Shown one piece after another: positions 29,650-42,695 of a DNA stretch of 64,000 nt. Below the pieces are notes generated by a model that had not been told where the DNA came from, searched no databases, and saw only the letters and a list, made by a program, of their open reading frames with translations. The DNA comes from Mesostigma viride (lineage: Eukaryota > Streptophyta > Mesostigmatophyceae > Mesostigmatales > Mesostigmataceae). Every line of letters begins with the position of its first letter. The stretch's first letter is position 1. Location of the stretch: positions 576,881-640,880 of the forward strand of contig RPFO01000184.1 of NCBI GenBank assembly GCA_009746045.1. Reading direction: 5' to 3'. Both the position numbers and the translations under genes were made by a program.

Positions 29650-32600
29650 CTGGACAAGGGGGCGAGGGGAGACATCGGGTGGGGTGGACTCTGCAAACAT
29701 TAGCGAACACATGTGACTATTTCGCTGAACATATTTCATATTATTGAGCTTTCTGGAACAGCTCCACCCGCTCAAATCGGCGCTCGCGGGGCGAGGGCGA
29801 CAACAGTGGGAGGCACGAACAAGGGTGCGGGAGTGGGTGATTGAGTGAGTCGAGGTTGTGAGCTGAGTTTGCGATACCACGCAGTCCAGGACGTGACTGT
29901 AGAGTTTGCGATGCGGTGAGTTTGCGACGCCGTGAGGCCAAGGGAGGGGAACGCAAGACCAAGGTTGGCAACACGCCTTGGGGCGACCAAGTCGACGTGA
30001 AGCAGCATCCTGACCAACCCCTGGAAGAACTTATCCATATACACATTATACACTATACATATTATGCTTCAGTAATAATCTATCATTTAGGGGAGGACAA
30101 GCACTGGGAGCAACACACGGCAAGGTTAGAAAACATTTGCTGGACGATACCTCCCCCACCCCCCCACGCCGCTCCGGGTACACAACCATTTGTTACTGAT
30201 ATACACTGGCCGAGAGGATGCGGGGAAGAAGAATAAACAAATGAGCGGGCTTGTAAGCCCAGGTCCAGTAGGCAACATTTTATGCTGACAAATTCAGAGA
30301 GAGAGAGCACAAATGATGTAGTCGGGTGTCGGAAACAGGCATAAACATTTTGCTCTGATTTACGAAGGAAGGAGAACCGAAATGGTGGGTCGAGTAGGCT
30401 GCATTTGCAACAAGTGAGGGGGGAAAAGCCACCAGTGGGCTCCGCACGAACACGAAAAGGTGCCCACAAAAGTGCAGGAAGCCCACTGGTCGTTATGACC
30501 ACATCGCGCACCCCCTGTGCTCCATCCCAAGCAAACTAGTAGTGACTACAGCCAGCATGCCATAGTCCGTGTGGTATGCACTCACAGGTCGGATCCCAGC
30601 ACCAGCTCGATGACCGCGTTGCGCACGTATTTGAAGTCCTCCTTGTCCAGCACGTCCAGAAAGTTCAACTCCTCCATCGCGAGCAGAATGAACGCCTCGG
30701 CCACGTGGAAATTCTCCAACACCGTCCGATCGTTGTACCGCAACGCCAGCGCATCCGACGACCGCACGACAAAGTCATTGTTCAACCCCGGGTGCCGGAA
30801 ATCGTGCACAAGCGCCGCGGTGATGGCCGCCAACACATCGAGCCGGGTGAGGTACGACCCTACACCCGAGTGCCTAATCAAATGATACAGGCTGTTGGCC
30901 ACGTCCGCAATGTGCGTGCTGTTATGGTACTTGTTCGCGGGCATGCCATCGTCCAGGAGAAGCAAGAAACGCGTCAGCTTATCGAGCGGCAGCTTGAAGA
31001 CCTTCAGCACGCCCGCGCGCCGGTACAGCTCCAGCCCCATCCACAGGATCGGCTGACCGCTGGACGCCAAGGCCAACTCCATCGTGTCGTAATTCCAGCG
31101 GCCGATACCCTCGAGGCTGGCCCGAATCGCCTGCATGGCCGGGTGCTGCTGGTGGCCCCCCCCGCCCCGGCCACCACCCCCGACCCCACCCCCCGCCGCC
31201 CCCGCTCCGGCCAACGCCGCATGGATCACCGTCGGGTGCGGGCGAGGATACACCATCTCCGGGCTGCTGATCACGTGGAGCGTCCCTGGCGGCGCAGCGG
31301 TCACGTCATCGTCGGGCAGCGTTGGCAGGTGGGAGCTAGCAGAGATGCGCATGCGAGCATACGTTCCGAAATCAGTGCTGGAGCGTCCCATCGCATACGT
31401 CCCGTAGTCCTTGAGCGACATCTCCTCCTCGGGTTGGCCCTGCTGGATGACCTGGCGCATGATCTCAACGACCGTGTCCAAGGTGCCGTCGTCGTTCGCG
31501 TTGGGGCCGCTCATAGTGCGCATGAGGGGGCTCCCGCCGACGAGCGTGAGCTCGTCTGGCTCGGAGCGGCGGTAGAAGGAGAGCGCGCCGATGCCGATGT
31601 CGGCGCGGTTGCTAGCGAGGGAGGAGGTGCGGGGAAGCCGCATGACGGTGGAGCGCAGCCACGCGCTGAGGTCGTCATCGAGCATCTGAGAGAGGGTGGG
31701 TGGGTGGGTTGGTGGGTGGAAGACACAAGTTTACGGAGTGACAGGCATTTTGAGCGTGGGACAAGGGCCACGAGAGCCGAGGTTGTCATCGAGAACCTGC
31801 ACGGGCTGAGGAAAAGGTGGAAGGAGACGCCGGAAGATTGGAGCGGTAGATTTAGCACCCAGGGTATGTGGACCAGAGGTTGTCATCAAGCATCTGACAG
31901 GCGGAGGGGGGCAAGACAAGGAAATAAAAAAGTGAGCAGACGTTCACGAGTAATACGCGTGACAGGCAAGGGCTACATAGTGGGGGAATGCCAGTTGAGG
32001 GCCACAAGGGGTGACGTCGTCATCCAGCATCTGTGCACCGCGAGAGGGTACCCACGAAGGCTACGTAAGGTGAGACGGGCTGGTCCGACAAGAAGGATGT
32101 GGGGCAAGAAGGACGTGGGAGGAGAAAGATGTGGGATGAGAAGGGCGTGGGAGGACATGATGATGTATGATGAGAATGATGGGGAATGAGACCGAGGGTT
32201 AGCAGGTAAGAAGCCGTGAGTGATGCATGCGCGAAGGCATGATGCGCTGGTTATGCATGCGCAAAGAAAGGCGTGGGAGAGAGGATGTACGAAAAGGGGA
32301 GGGGTCAGAGAAAGGCGTGCGGAGAGCTGTGCATTAGGGGGCTATCACAGGGGTAGATGTTGGTTATATATTGGTTTACAACTTTCCATCATGAGATAGT
32401 CATCGCATCGCTAATTGGTTAGACAGCAAGGGAAAGGGGGAGATTATCATCATTTGCATGGAAGGGTGGATGACCGTGGGACGGGGTGGGGGGGTAAGGG
32501 GAAAGAGAAAATGATGGAGAAGCACGTTTGCTGTAGAGACTGACATGAAAGGAAGCAGGGGTATGGCGCCATGGCGGACTGACATATGCAGAATGGAACC

Positions 32601-35492
32601 CCCGACTGCTCGAGGACCAAGGGGTTCCCCTCAAACAGCCCAGCCCACCCACGGGTTATCTACTCTCCCACCTCTGGGGTCATTCTGCTCTAAAATGACT
32701 AGCTAGGGCTACGGAATGTGACCTCTTTGTCACGAGGGGAAGCCTTCCCGGACCCTACAATGGCAGACCCGCCTCCAGGGGTCACAGGCTCCTCTGTGGC
32801 TGACCTATCTCCGGCGGCACGGCCCCCATGGCTGGCACCACCGGGTTGACATATCATGAATGCCAGCGGGTGCCCCTCGTGTCCCAAAGTAGTCAGACCC
32901 CCTACCACGGACCCACCCCATGGGTACTCGCCTCTACAACTAAATGCACCTATCAGCTTGTCTGATCCAACATGCCCAGCCCCACCTCAAAACAGCCGCC
33001 GTCGGCTCTACAGTGAACCCATTGGCTCTTCTACAGTGAACCCAATGGCTCCTCTACAATGAGCCCCATGGATCCTCAACAATGAACCCGTTGGCTCCTC
33101 TACGACGAACCCACCTGTGGCGGCACGCCGCCCATAGCCTTCACCACTGGGTTGGGCCCGGAGCTTGATCCCCCGCTGTGGTTGGCCAGCGCATCCTGCA
33201 GCACGACGGGCATGTGCAGCTCGGGCATCTTGAGCAGCGACTGGATCACGTTCAGCGTCTCCGAAGTGGGCACCTTGTTCTGGGCCGACAGCTCACTGGG
33301 GGGGAAGGGGACAAGGGGGGAAATGGAGGTAGGGGGGGGGGGGGGGGGGGGGAGGGGGGGGGGCGTAGAGGCAGGGGGAAGGACAGGGGGAGGAGTAAAG
33401 AGGGGGAGAGGCAGGGGTGGAGGAAGGGGTGGAGGTCGTGGTAGGGTTATTAGGTAGGGGAAAAGGAAGGGGACGAGGAAGGAGAAGAGGCGCGGAGGGG
33501 GAGAGGCAGGGAGGTGGGTTGGGGGGCAGTTTGGGGGAGAGGCAGGCAGGGGAGAAGGTAGAGAAGTGCAAGGCAGGCAAGAGAATAGGCAGGCAGAAAG
33601 GAAAAAGGCAGAGGGAGGGAGATGCAGGGGGGAAGGCAGGCAGAGCGAGGGTCAGCAACACGTAACCGAATCACTCACTCGCTCACTCATTCATGCGCTT
33701 CCATCGGGAGAGCCACGGGGTATATAAAAGACAACATGGTTAAAGTTGGCACAAGATCAGAACAGCGGAACCACCAAGTATGCTGGTAGCGGTAACCAGG
33801 CCAACACAGGAAAACAAGAGATTGAGAGTACGTGACCATAGGATACTCATCGCTGCCGCTTTTGCCCATTAAATCCTGAACCACCATTGGACACAGCCCC
33901 CACCCCCACCCCCCCATCCCCCCCTCTTTCCCCCTGAATACAGTAATATGCAACATAATAGCTTTTGTTAAATTAAACCATTTAAAAGCACTTGAACTAC
34001 GTTGACAGCACACAGTTATCGGTTTTGAGAACACCGACGATACGTTGTCTTGCCCCCATCTACATTGTCTTACCATCGATACACACATACAGAGGTCGTC
34101 TGCGCCCGCTTCCACCGGGGTGTTTTGATGTGACCCCCCAGCATTATTCATGCTCCTTACATCGCCTTACCCGCGTCAGTGCCCTTTCCAAACGCTCACG
34201 CAAGCAGGTCGCGGACCGTCAGTTATGGTAATTATTGATGCGAAACCCTTTTGCCACTCGGCACAAAGGTTCCCCATCAATATATTACCTTGCGATGGAA
34301 CCTACCTTTACAGGGGCATAAACTTATGCGTTCATAAACTTAGGTTACCAGCGAGCGGTTATCACTGGGTAAATATTGGTGCGGAGCCGGTGTGCCGAGC
34401 AGAAACAGGCTTTCGCACAATATTTCGTCTCCCTCCGCGTGTTACATACCATGCGCATTTACTGTTGCGCTTTAGTCATAAAGAAAGTAAATATTTAGTA
34501 AGTAGTAAGCAAAACAGGTGTTTATCGTACCCTTCCACCTAAACATATATGCAACACTCACGAGAGCAGGTCGTTAATCGTCTCCATTGGCGTGCGCATG
34601 TCCATCGACACCCGCCCCGACGTCCCACTCGGCAAGAGCGCTCTCATATGGTCCAACTCCTTGGCCATCTTCTCCATCTCTCCCTCCTGCTTCTCGACCT
34701 CGTTCTCCAACGCTTTGGCCTCCTTGGCCATCTGCTTTATCTTCAGCGTCGAGATGTACACGCCCAGCACGCCCAGCACCGCGATCGAGAGGGTCACGGC
34801 GAGAACGATCACCAGCAGGCGGTGCTTGGTGTGGTCGACCGCGCCCATGATGATCTTCCGGGGGAGTAGCATCACGCCCACCATCGGCAGCCGCCCGCGG
34901 GAACCCCCGTAAACGCTCCCGTGGCAGTGGAGGTACCAGCGCTTGCCGCCCACGGTGATCTGCGCCGCATTGAACAAGAGGTGGTCTCAGTTTGGTTACA
35001 CTTGAATAAGGATATATTTATTGTTAGCATACCAGCGCTTGCAGCCCGCGGTGATCTGCGCACGCACAGAGGGTTTTCTTAATATTTCCCCCCCCCCCAT
35101 TCGTTACACTTGAATGATGACATAATTATCAACAGGGGCATCGGCGCTTGCCGCCCCCGGTGATCTGCGCCGGATGCGGAAAACAATTTTTTTTTACAGT
35201 CAAGGTACTCTTTGGCTGAGCTGCGAAGAAGGGGTAGCGAGGAAGAGGGCAGGGGGGAAGGACGTACCATAATCAACATGTCAAACCGCTCACCACCGTC
35301 CCACACAATCACACAGGCCCAGCCATCATTCCAACCATCACTCACACCGCTCTGTAGTCCACACTCACCACCATATCGTAGTTAAACCACTCACCACTGC
35401 GTATCAACAATACCAACAACATGAATGATATAACAATCAGTTGTTACCACTTACCACCACATATCGACAATTATAACAATAGCAATACAAAA

Positions 35493-35535
<43 letters not shown>

Positions 35536-38500
35536 TGGCGATGGCAACGACGACGACCACGACGACAACGACGGCGGCGGCGGCGACAACGACGCCCACC
35601 ACCACAACAATGACGATAGAATCGTCGTGCCCACTCACCACCGCGTATCAGAATAGCAATACTCGAGAGAAGGTATTCGCGTCGTCGTGCCCACTCACCA
35701 CCGCGTATCAGAATAGCAATACTCGAGAGAAGGTATTCGCGTCGTCATGACCACTCACCACGGTGTCGTAGTCGTACCAGCACAGGCCCGCCTGTGCGGC
35801 CGCGAGCGCCAGCTCCGTGTCTTCACTACCATTCCCCGCGATCCCCTGCAGGCTGTTCCTCTTCCCTATGACCGGGCCGGCCACGGAGAACGCCGCCCTC
35901 AAGTGCTTGCCCGCGGCCGCGATGACCGGGTCGTCCGACAGATCCGCGGTGATCGCGGCCCGCAGCGGCTTGCCGTCGTTGCTGGCCGAGCCTGGGACCT
36001 CCCTGGACAGCTGCCCCTCGTTGGCGATCACGAGCATGCCGTCCTTGACGAGCGAGAAGAAGAGCCGCCCGCCGTGCAGGGTCGCGTCCATGCGAGACAA
36101 GAAGCTGTGGAGCGAGTTGGTCGACTTCGTCATGCCCACCACACCGATCACCGTGGAGTTCCGTGCGCCACTTGTCCCATTCGCGAGCGCTGGCGACGGG
36201 AGCGTCGACGTACCGTTGGCCGATGCCGCGTCCCCCGTCTGGTTGGCCCCCTCATTGACCACCGTGAGGGATGTCATCGCCGCGTAGACCATGGCGTTCG
36301 CCGCGCTCCCCGTGGGCAAGAGGCCCGTCCACCAGCCGACGACGCCGCGGGGCTGAGTCAGCCCGTCGCGGAAGTAAGGGAGCTGGGTCACCGAGGAGAT
36401 GGGGACGAAGGGGACATTGGCCTCTGGGACGGTCCAGGTGCCGAGTTCGGGGTCGGCGGGCGCGATGGCGCCGACCCACGCTCCAAGGGACTGGGACGCA
36501 TTGACCGGGTGGCCGAGCTGTGGGGGGGAAAGGTGGCCGGGGGTGAGTGGCGAGAGTGGGGGAGAGTTTAGCGTGGGGAGGAGTACAGGGGAAGGGAATG
36601 GGCCACAGAAGGGCAGGGGAGAGTACAGCGGGGGAGAGCGAGCAGGGAAGGATAGAGCAGGGGAAGCATTGGGGTGGGCGAGGGTGCATCGTGGGAGTGG
36701 AGCGGGGGTAGTGGCAGAAGGGCAAGCCGAGAAAGGAAGGAGAGGGGGGAAGGAGAGGGAAGAAGAGGAAAGGGAAGGAAAGGAGCGGCAGTGAGAGCGA
36801 AGTGAGAGGAAAGGAGAGGGAAGGAGAGAAAAGGGGAGGGAAGGAGAAGGAGAGGGGGGGGGGGGGGGGGGGGGCGGGGAAGGGAATAGAAAGGAGGGGG
36901 GCAAATGGAAGGTTAGGAGAGGGATGGGGTGGAGCGAGAGAGAGATGAGACAGGACGAGGGACGAGAAAGCATCAAGCAATGCCCGTGTCTAATGCCCCG
37001 ACATTGCTAGCGCCAGGAGTGTACTTTTTCTCCCCTGGTGCACATCGACATCATGTAGTGAACCCTGTTGAGAGCCATTCCTACTACAACAGGTGCACAC
37101 AGGAGATGGTAAGGGGTAGAGATGACCTGCTTACTGAGACCCTCCAAGACATCTTATCCATCTTGCCCAGTTCTATTATCCAACTCTGTTACCGGACCAC
37201 ATGATCACGCCTTGCGCCCCCCTGTGTTCAAGCCCTAGTACCCGCTTCAACTGTACACTAGCGCGCTGCTTGATGATCCTTAAGCACCTGCACTCAAATC
37301 CTGGTAGTACATAACACTGCACAGATACTATGGCAGCTACCACGTACAAAAATGCACTCCGTTGGGCTGCCCTCCCGCAGCAGGAATAGCACCCTCCTAC
37401 AGCAGGAATACCACGCTATCACATATTCTGAACAGAACTATCAGGGAGCAAGCACCAGATACATACGATCAAGTACACGGCGGCATCACCCTTCCGCCGA
37501 AACCACAAATTATACTATCTACATATCTCTTTCTCTCTAGCATGTTGAGAGGGGGGGATGATTTATGTAAAAAGTAGTATTCATTCTTGATGAACATAAA
37601 TTGAGGGGGTGGGCACCGTCACGTACGATCAGGTACGCCGTCGGGTCGCCCTCCCGCCGCAGGTATGTCACCGCGCCTCGATCCGTTCCATACGCGGCAT
37701 ACTCGGCGAACGGGACGGATTTGAACATCTCCCACAGCAGCGACCGCGCAAGGGGGTGGTACACGTTCTCTTGGATGAGCGGCGCGAGGCCTTGCCCATG
37801 CAAATTGGCCGACAGCACCAGCGTGCCAGTCACCATCTCGTTCACGAAATCGGCCATCTGCATGTGGGCCTGCAAGTGGAGGGGTGGGGGTGGGGGTGAG
37901 GGGGGGTCCAACAAGCAGTGGTGTGAACAGGCAACAGCATATGTCAGCCATCTGCATGTGGGCCTGCGTGCGCACACGCGCGCGCGTGTGTGTGTGTGTG
38001 TGCATGTGTGTGTGCCTGAGGGGAAAGAGGGTGGCGGCACACCAGGAGGGGCAGGGGGCAAGCAGGAAGCGGGGCACCAGATATGAGCATGTGGGCCCGT
38101 ACCTGTCTGTTTTGTGTGCGTGACGTAAATTTGTGCGTTTTTTTTTTTTTTTCTAGCATGAGTTTCTGGTCAATCCGCCCCTGACCAACACTATATCACT
38201 ACCACCTGCCAATACATACAAAACGGCGGCCATCGCCGCGCACACCCCCAGGTCTATATGTATGGCAGGCCTGACTCTGTTCTTCCCTAAATAACATAAA
38301 ACTACGAGACTGGGCTAGGTCAGAGATTCGTTAATATCGTCAATTCGATCTTTTTTTTAATAATTCTAAAATATGATCAAATCGATCAAAAGCATTTTGA
38401 CAACATTATGAAATCCATTCTATAAAAAAAAAACTTTGACACCATGATCAAATCAATGAAAAGCAATTTTGAAAGTATGATCCAATCAATAAAATATCTT

Positions 38501-41500
38501 TCTTACAATATGATCAGATCAACCGAAAAAAATTTCAACGAATGATCCAGTGTTTCTGCTGACGGGCTGCGCGCAGCAACATGTGGCCTCCGGCCGCCAG
38601 ATTTTGGGGCCCGCGGTCACACGTGGCCGCCGCATTTCCGTGGCCGCGGGATTTCGGTGGCCGCGGCCACAGGCCTACAAGTCTTGTGACCATGGTCACT
38701 TCTGGCTGCGGGTTGTGCTTGTTAGTGTGCCCATTGGCCGGTCAGTGGTAACTTCCGAGGGGTGTGCTGAAATTGTCAGAACCGAAATTCCCGAGTACAG
38801 AGGGTTGACTGAACAAAATTCAGCCTTCCTTGGTTTATTGCTGAAATCAGATATTTTCCAGTATCCGCGTTCCGAGGACTGCCTCATAGATTGGTGCCGA
38901 CGTTGCCAACCTGGCTCAAGACCTACCTAGAGGCTAGACTCAAGAGCCTGCACCATGCTGCGATGAATTATTGTAGCTGCTGCACGGTTGACGGTGCGGC
39001 GAAGCCAGTATGGCTGACCATTTCGTAGACATGATGCTAGGTTTTGTTGCTGGATAAAACGTAGTATTTAAAATAATCAGTGGAAGCGCATAGCAAATTT
39101 AGAGCCGATAGCGACTAGCCCTGCTTTGGGGGGATTTTGCTTGCCTTGGCGTGAAATGCGAACCTGTCGGCTAACGGAAGATTGAACATGGCCAGCAACA
39201 CTAGGAAAGAGTCTAGTGCAGGAGCGTCCGCCGCAGGCAGACCTAAAGGTATATTAGCGTGGCTCCTGCCACAACGTCCACTTTCTCGGCCACGGTCTTC
39301 GTCGGAGCCACGATCACCATCTCCATCATCTCATTCATCTGGTAAAGCTGGCCGCAGCCTGCCTGGCGATGCCATGCCCCAAGCAGTGCCTGATCCGACG
39401 CCATGGTCAGGGGATCTACAGCCGCCTGGGAATCTGAGTAATGTCGAAGCTAGCCTCAATTCTGAATCTCACGAGAAGAATAGCGGGACAAGCTCTGGGT
39501 CGTCTCACTCACGTCCGCATTCTGACGATATTGCTCGAAATTCAGGTCATGGAAAGCATCTCCGTAGCTCAACTGAATCTTAAAGCAGCGACTCTACAAG
39601 CAGCAGCTCTTCAAGCAGTGATGCAGAAAGCTCGCAGCGGCCATCAAAGCGCAGGAAGGAGGACATTTTATGTAGTGCCTCAAGTCAAGCAGGAGTTTAT
39701 AGAGTTTTCAACCTAGTAATCCTACATAGCACTTGCCAGTTGCCCGGCCAATGGCCAGTTGGCCATGCCCTCGAGTTTTGGCCCATATGGCATGTGTGAC
39801 TTCACTTCATCACTTGTTACGGCGTCATCTAAATTTATTATTGTTGCTGTTAATTTAATGGTTTGACGGTCCTCAATCCTATCGTGCACATTGGATATCG
39901 CCACTGTGCCTATGAAGGGAGTGAAGGCTGTAAATACAGTAGTAAGGGCTGTCAGGCCATAAGCCGGTGAGGCATAATTGCCTTATCAGTGCCTGCCATT
40001 ATTAATCCACGTCCCACCTAACATCCCACCTAACAATGCCTATATAATGGTATAGCAACCCCCCCCCCCATTCCCCAATACAAAGCCGACCTAGGCTAAG
40101 CACTCAATGGTGTGCATAACACATCTTGCTTGCAACACAGCTATGTTGAAAGGTGCGACCACGGGATTTTGGTGGCTGAGGTCACATTGACCGCAGGATT
40201 TTGGGAGCCGTGGTCACACGCGACCGCAGCCCAAAAACCCTTTGCAGAAACACTGGAATGATCAAAATGATAAACGACGATTTCGACAAGACAACGAAGT
40301 GATAAAAGACAATGTCGACAGTATGATAAAATCAACAAAAGACAATTTCAAAAATATGATCAAATCGATCTTTAAAAAAATGACAATATGATCAAATCGA
40401 TCGAAAACAATGTCGACAATAAATCGATCGAAAACAATTTTGACGATATGATCAGATCGATCAAAAACAATGTCAACAATATGATCAACTTGATCAAAAA
40501 CAATGTCAACAATACGATCAAATCCATAAAAAAACAATCTAAACAGTATGATGAATTCAAAAAGAACAAATGACGACAATATGATCAAATGATTTGAAAA
40601 ACGGTTTCATTGATGAATACTTACCACATAATATCAATGAGGTGGCCATCCGGCAGCGCATCCCCAAGGCATCCCATATGACGCCCCCGTGTTCAACCCT
40701 CCCCAACCGAACATGAAACCACCACCGCTGCAATGCTAGGACATACCACAGCGATCACCGGTAGAGCATCCCAACTTGCTTGGATATTGGAGGGGCTATG
40801 CGACGTCACCATTGGACGTCTACCACAGGGGGGGAGACGGGCAGAGCATCCCCAAGCCTATTTCCTGGCATCATTCGTGGACTACACAACTTCCTTGCTT
40901 GACACATGCCACAGTCGCCACCTGGTAGATGAACCCCATGCTAGCCTCCTGAATCATTCAATCCTGAATCATTCAATCATGTTAGTACATACCACAGTAG
41001 CCATCTGGTAGAGCATGCCAAGCCCCAGCTCGACCGCCTCTTGGTACATGGTCGCGTTGTACAGCCGCAGCACAAAGAGTGCGGTGCCCATGACAGAGAA
41101 CGCTAGCAGTAGCTGCACAGAGACACCACGCATGCATGGGCCATACGTACGCAGGTTTGATAAGTGAATTGTTACACGTGCGACACGCACCCCGTGGCAA
41201 GAGTCAGGGTTCGGCCAACTATGACCGCGAACACGGCGGCAACTGATGGGGAAATTATTACATTAGTATTAGTATTAGTATTAGTATTAGTATTAGTATT
41301 AGTATCAGTATTAGTATTAGTATTAGTATTAGTATTAGTATTAGTATTAGTATTAGTATTAGTATTAGTATTAGTATTAGTGATTAGTGATTAGTGCTAG
41401 TGCTAGTGCTAGTGCCAGTGCCAGTGCCAGTGCCAGTGCCAGTGCCAGTGCCAGTGCCAGTGCCAGTGCCAGTGCCAATGCCAGTGCCAGTGCCAGTGCC

Positions 41501-42624
41501 AGTGCCAGTGCCAGTGCCAGTGCCAGTGCCAGTGCCAGTGCCAGTGCCAGTGCCAGTGCCAGTGCCAGTGCCAGTGCCAGTGCCAGTGCCAGTGCCAGTG
41601 CCAGTGCCAGTGCCAGTGCCAGTGCCAGTGCCAGTGCTAGTGCTAGTGCTAGTGCTAGTGCTAGGTTAGTGTTAGTGTTAGTGTTAGTGTTAGTATGACA
41701 GTCCTTCCCGCGTTAAGTTACGATCGCCGCCATATTCTGGGCGTCGTAACTTAACGCGGGAACGTAACTTAACGGTAAAATTAGGCTAGCAGCCCACCCC
41801 CCTCTAGTCTGACGGATTTCTACACGGCATTCAACAGCTCTCGTCGACTCAAAGTACGGGATTTCGTACCAGATTCTGGATGCAGCGAGGTGCTTGGGTG
41901 ATAGGCTGATAGCATCGTTGGCAGCTGCGAGTTTGCTTGTTCACCTCAGTTCAGTTCCGGCTGAGCAGTTCATCCTGTAGCCGGGCGCTTGCTATCTTCT
42001 ATGTTCCGGGAATGATCCAGGTTCCCTGTTCCCTGCCGAGCTCGGCCTAATTGCCACTAATTAACTGGAGCCGCATTCAGCATGGTATTTTGCCTCCTAA
42101 AACGTCACAATCATAGTTAGATACAGTCGTCTCACTTAGCTATTAGCACAGCGGGTTCCATAGTCCGGAGTCCGGGCGACCCTAATTTGGCCAAAAATGG
42201 CATCCTCCGCGGCCAAAAGCAGCCTGACACCTGCAGTTTGGCTCGATCCCGCGGTAATTTACGATGGTACTCAGGCTTAATTTACGGTCGCCGTCCACCG
42301 GCGTCACCATTAACGCAGGAACGCACCCTTAATAATCGTAACTTAACACAACAATGGGAGGAGGAGGAGTAGCAGGAGGAGGAGGAGGAGGAGGAGGAGG
42401 AGGAGGAGGAGGAGGAGGAGGAGGAGGAGGAGGAGGAGGAGGAGGAGGAGGAGGAGGAGGAGGAGGAGGAGGAGGAGAGGAGGAGGAGGAGGAGGAGGAG
42501 GAGGAGGAGGAGGAGGAGGAGGAGGAGTAGGAGGACTATGAGTACTAGTATTCGTCGTCGTTGTTGTTGTTGTCGTCATCGTAGTAGTAGTACTAGTTGT
42601 ACTAGTAGTAGTAGTAAGTAGTGC

Positions 42625-42695
<71 letters not shown>

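Noticed and set aside
29650-30585. Donor copies of exon 8 in intron 8
   Set aside because: A ~118-bp spaced pair (GGTCCAGTAGGC at 30266, GGTCGAGTAGGC at 30385) exists, but its similarity to the exon 8 end is too weak to claim.
30576-32189. 537-residue + strand frame across exon 8
   Set aside because: Shadow of the GC-rich minus-strand PDE exon; no conserved domain in this frame, and the opposite strand has the HD motifs.
35708-36976. Single 422-residue frame over exon 5 and beyond
   Set aside because: Residues encoded beyond 36517 are a polypyrimidine tract read as Ser/Pro/Leu; the acceptor CCCCCCACAG at 36518 marks the real exon border.
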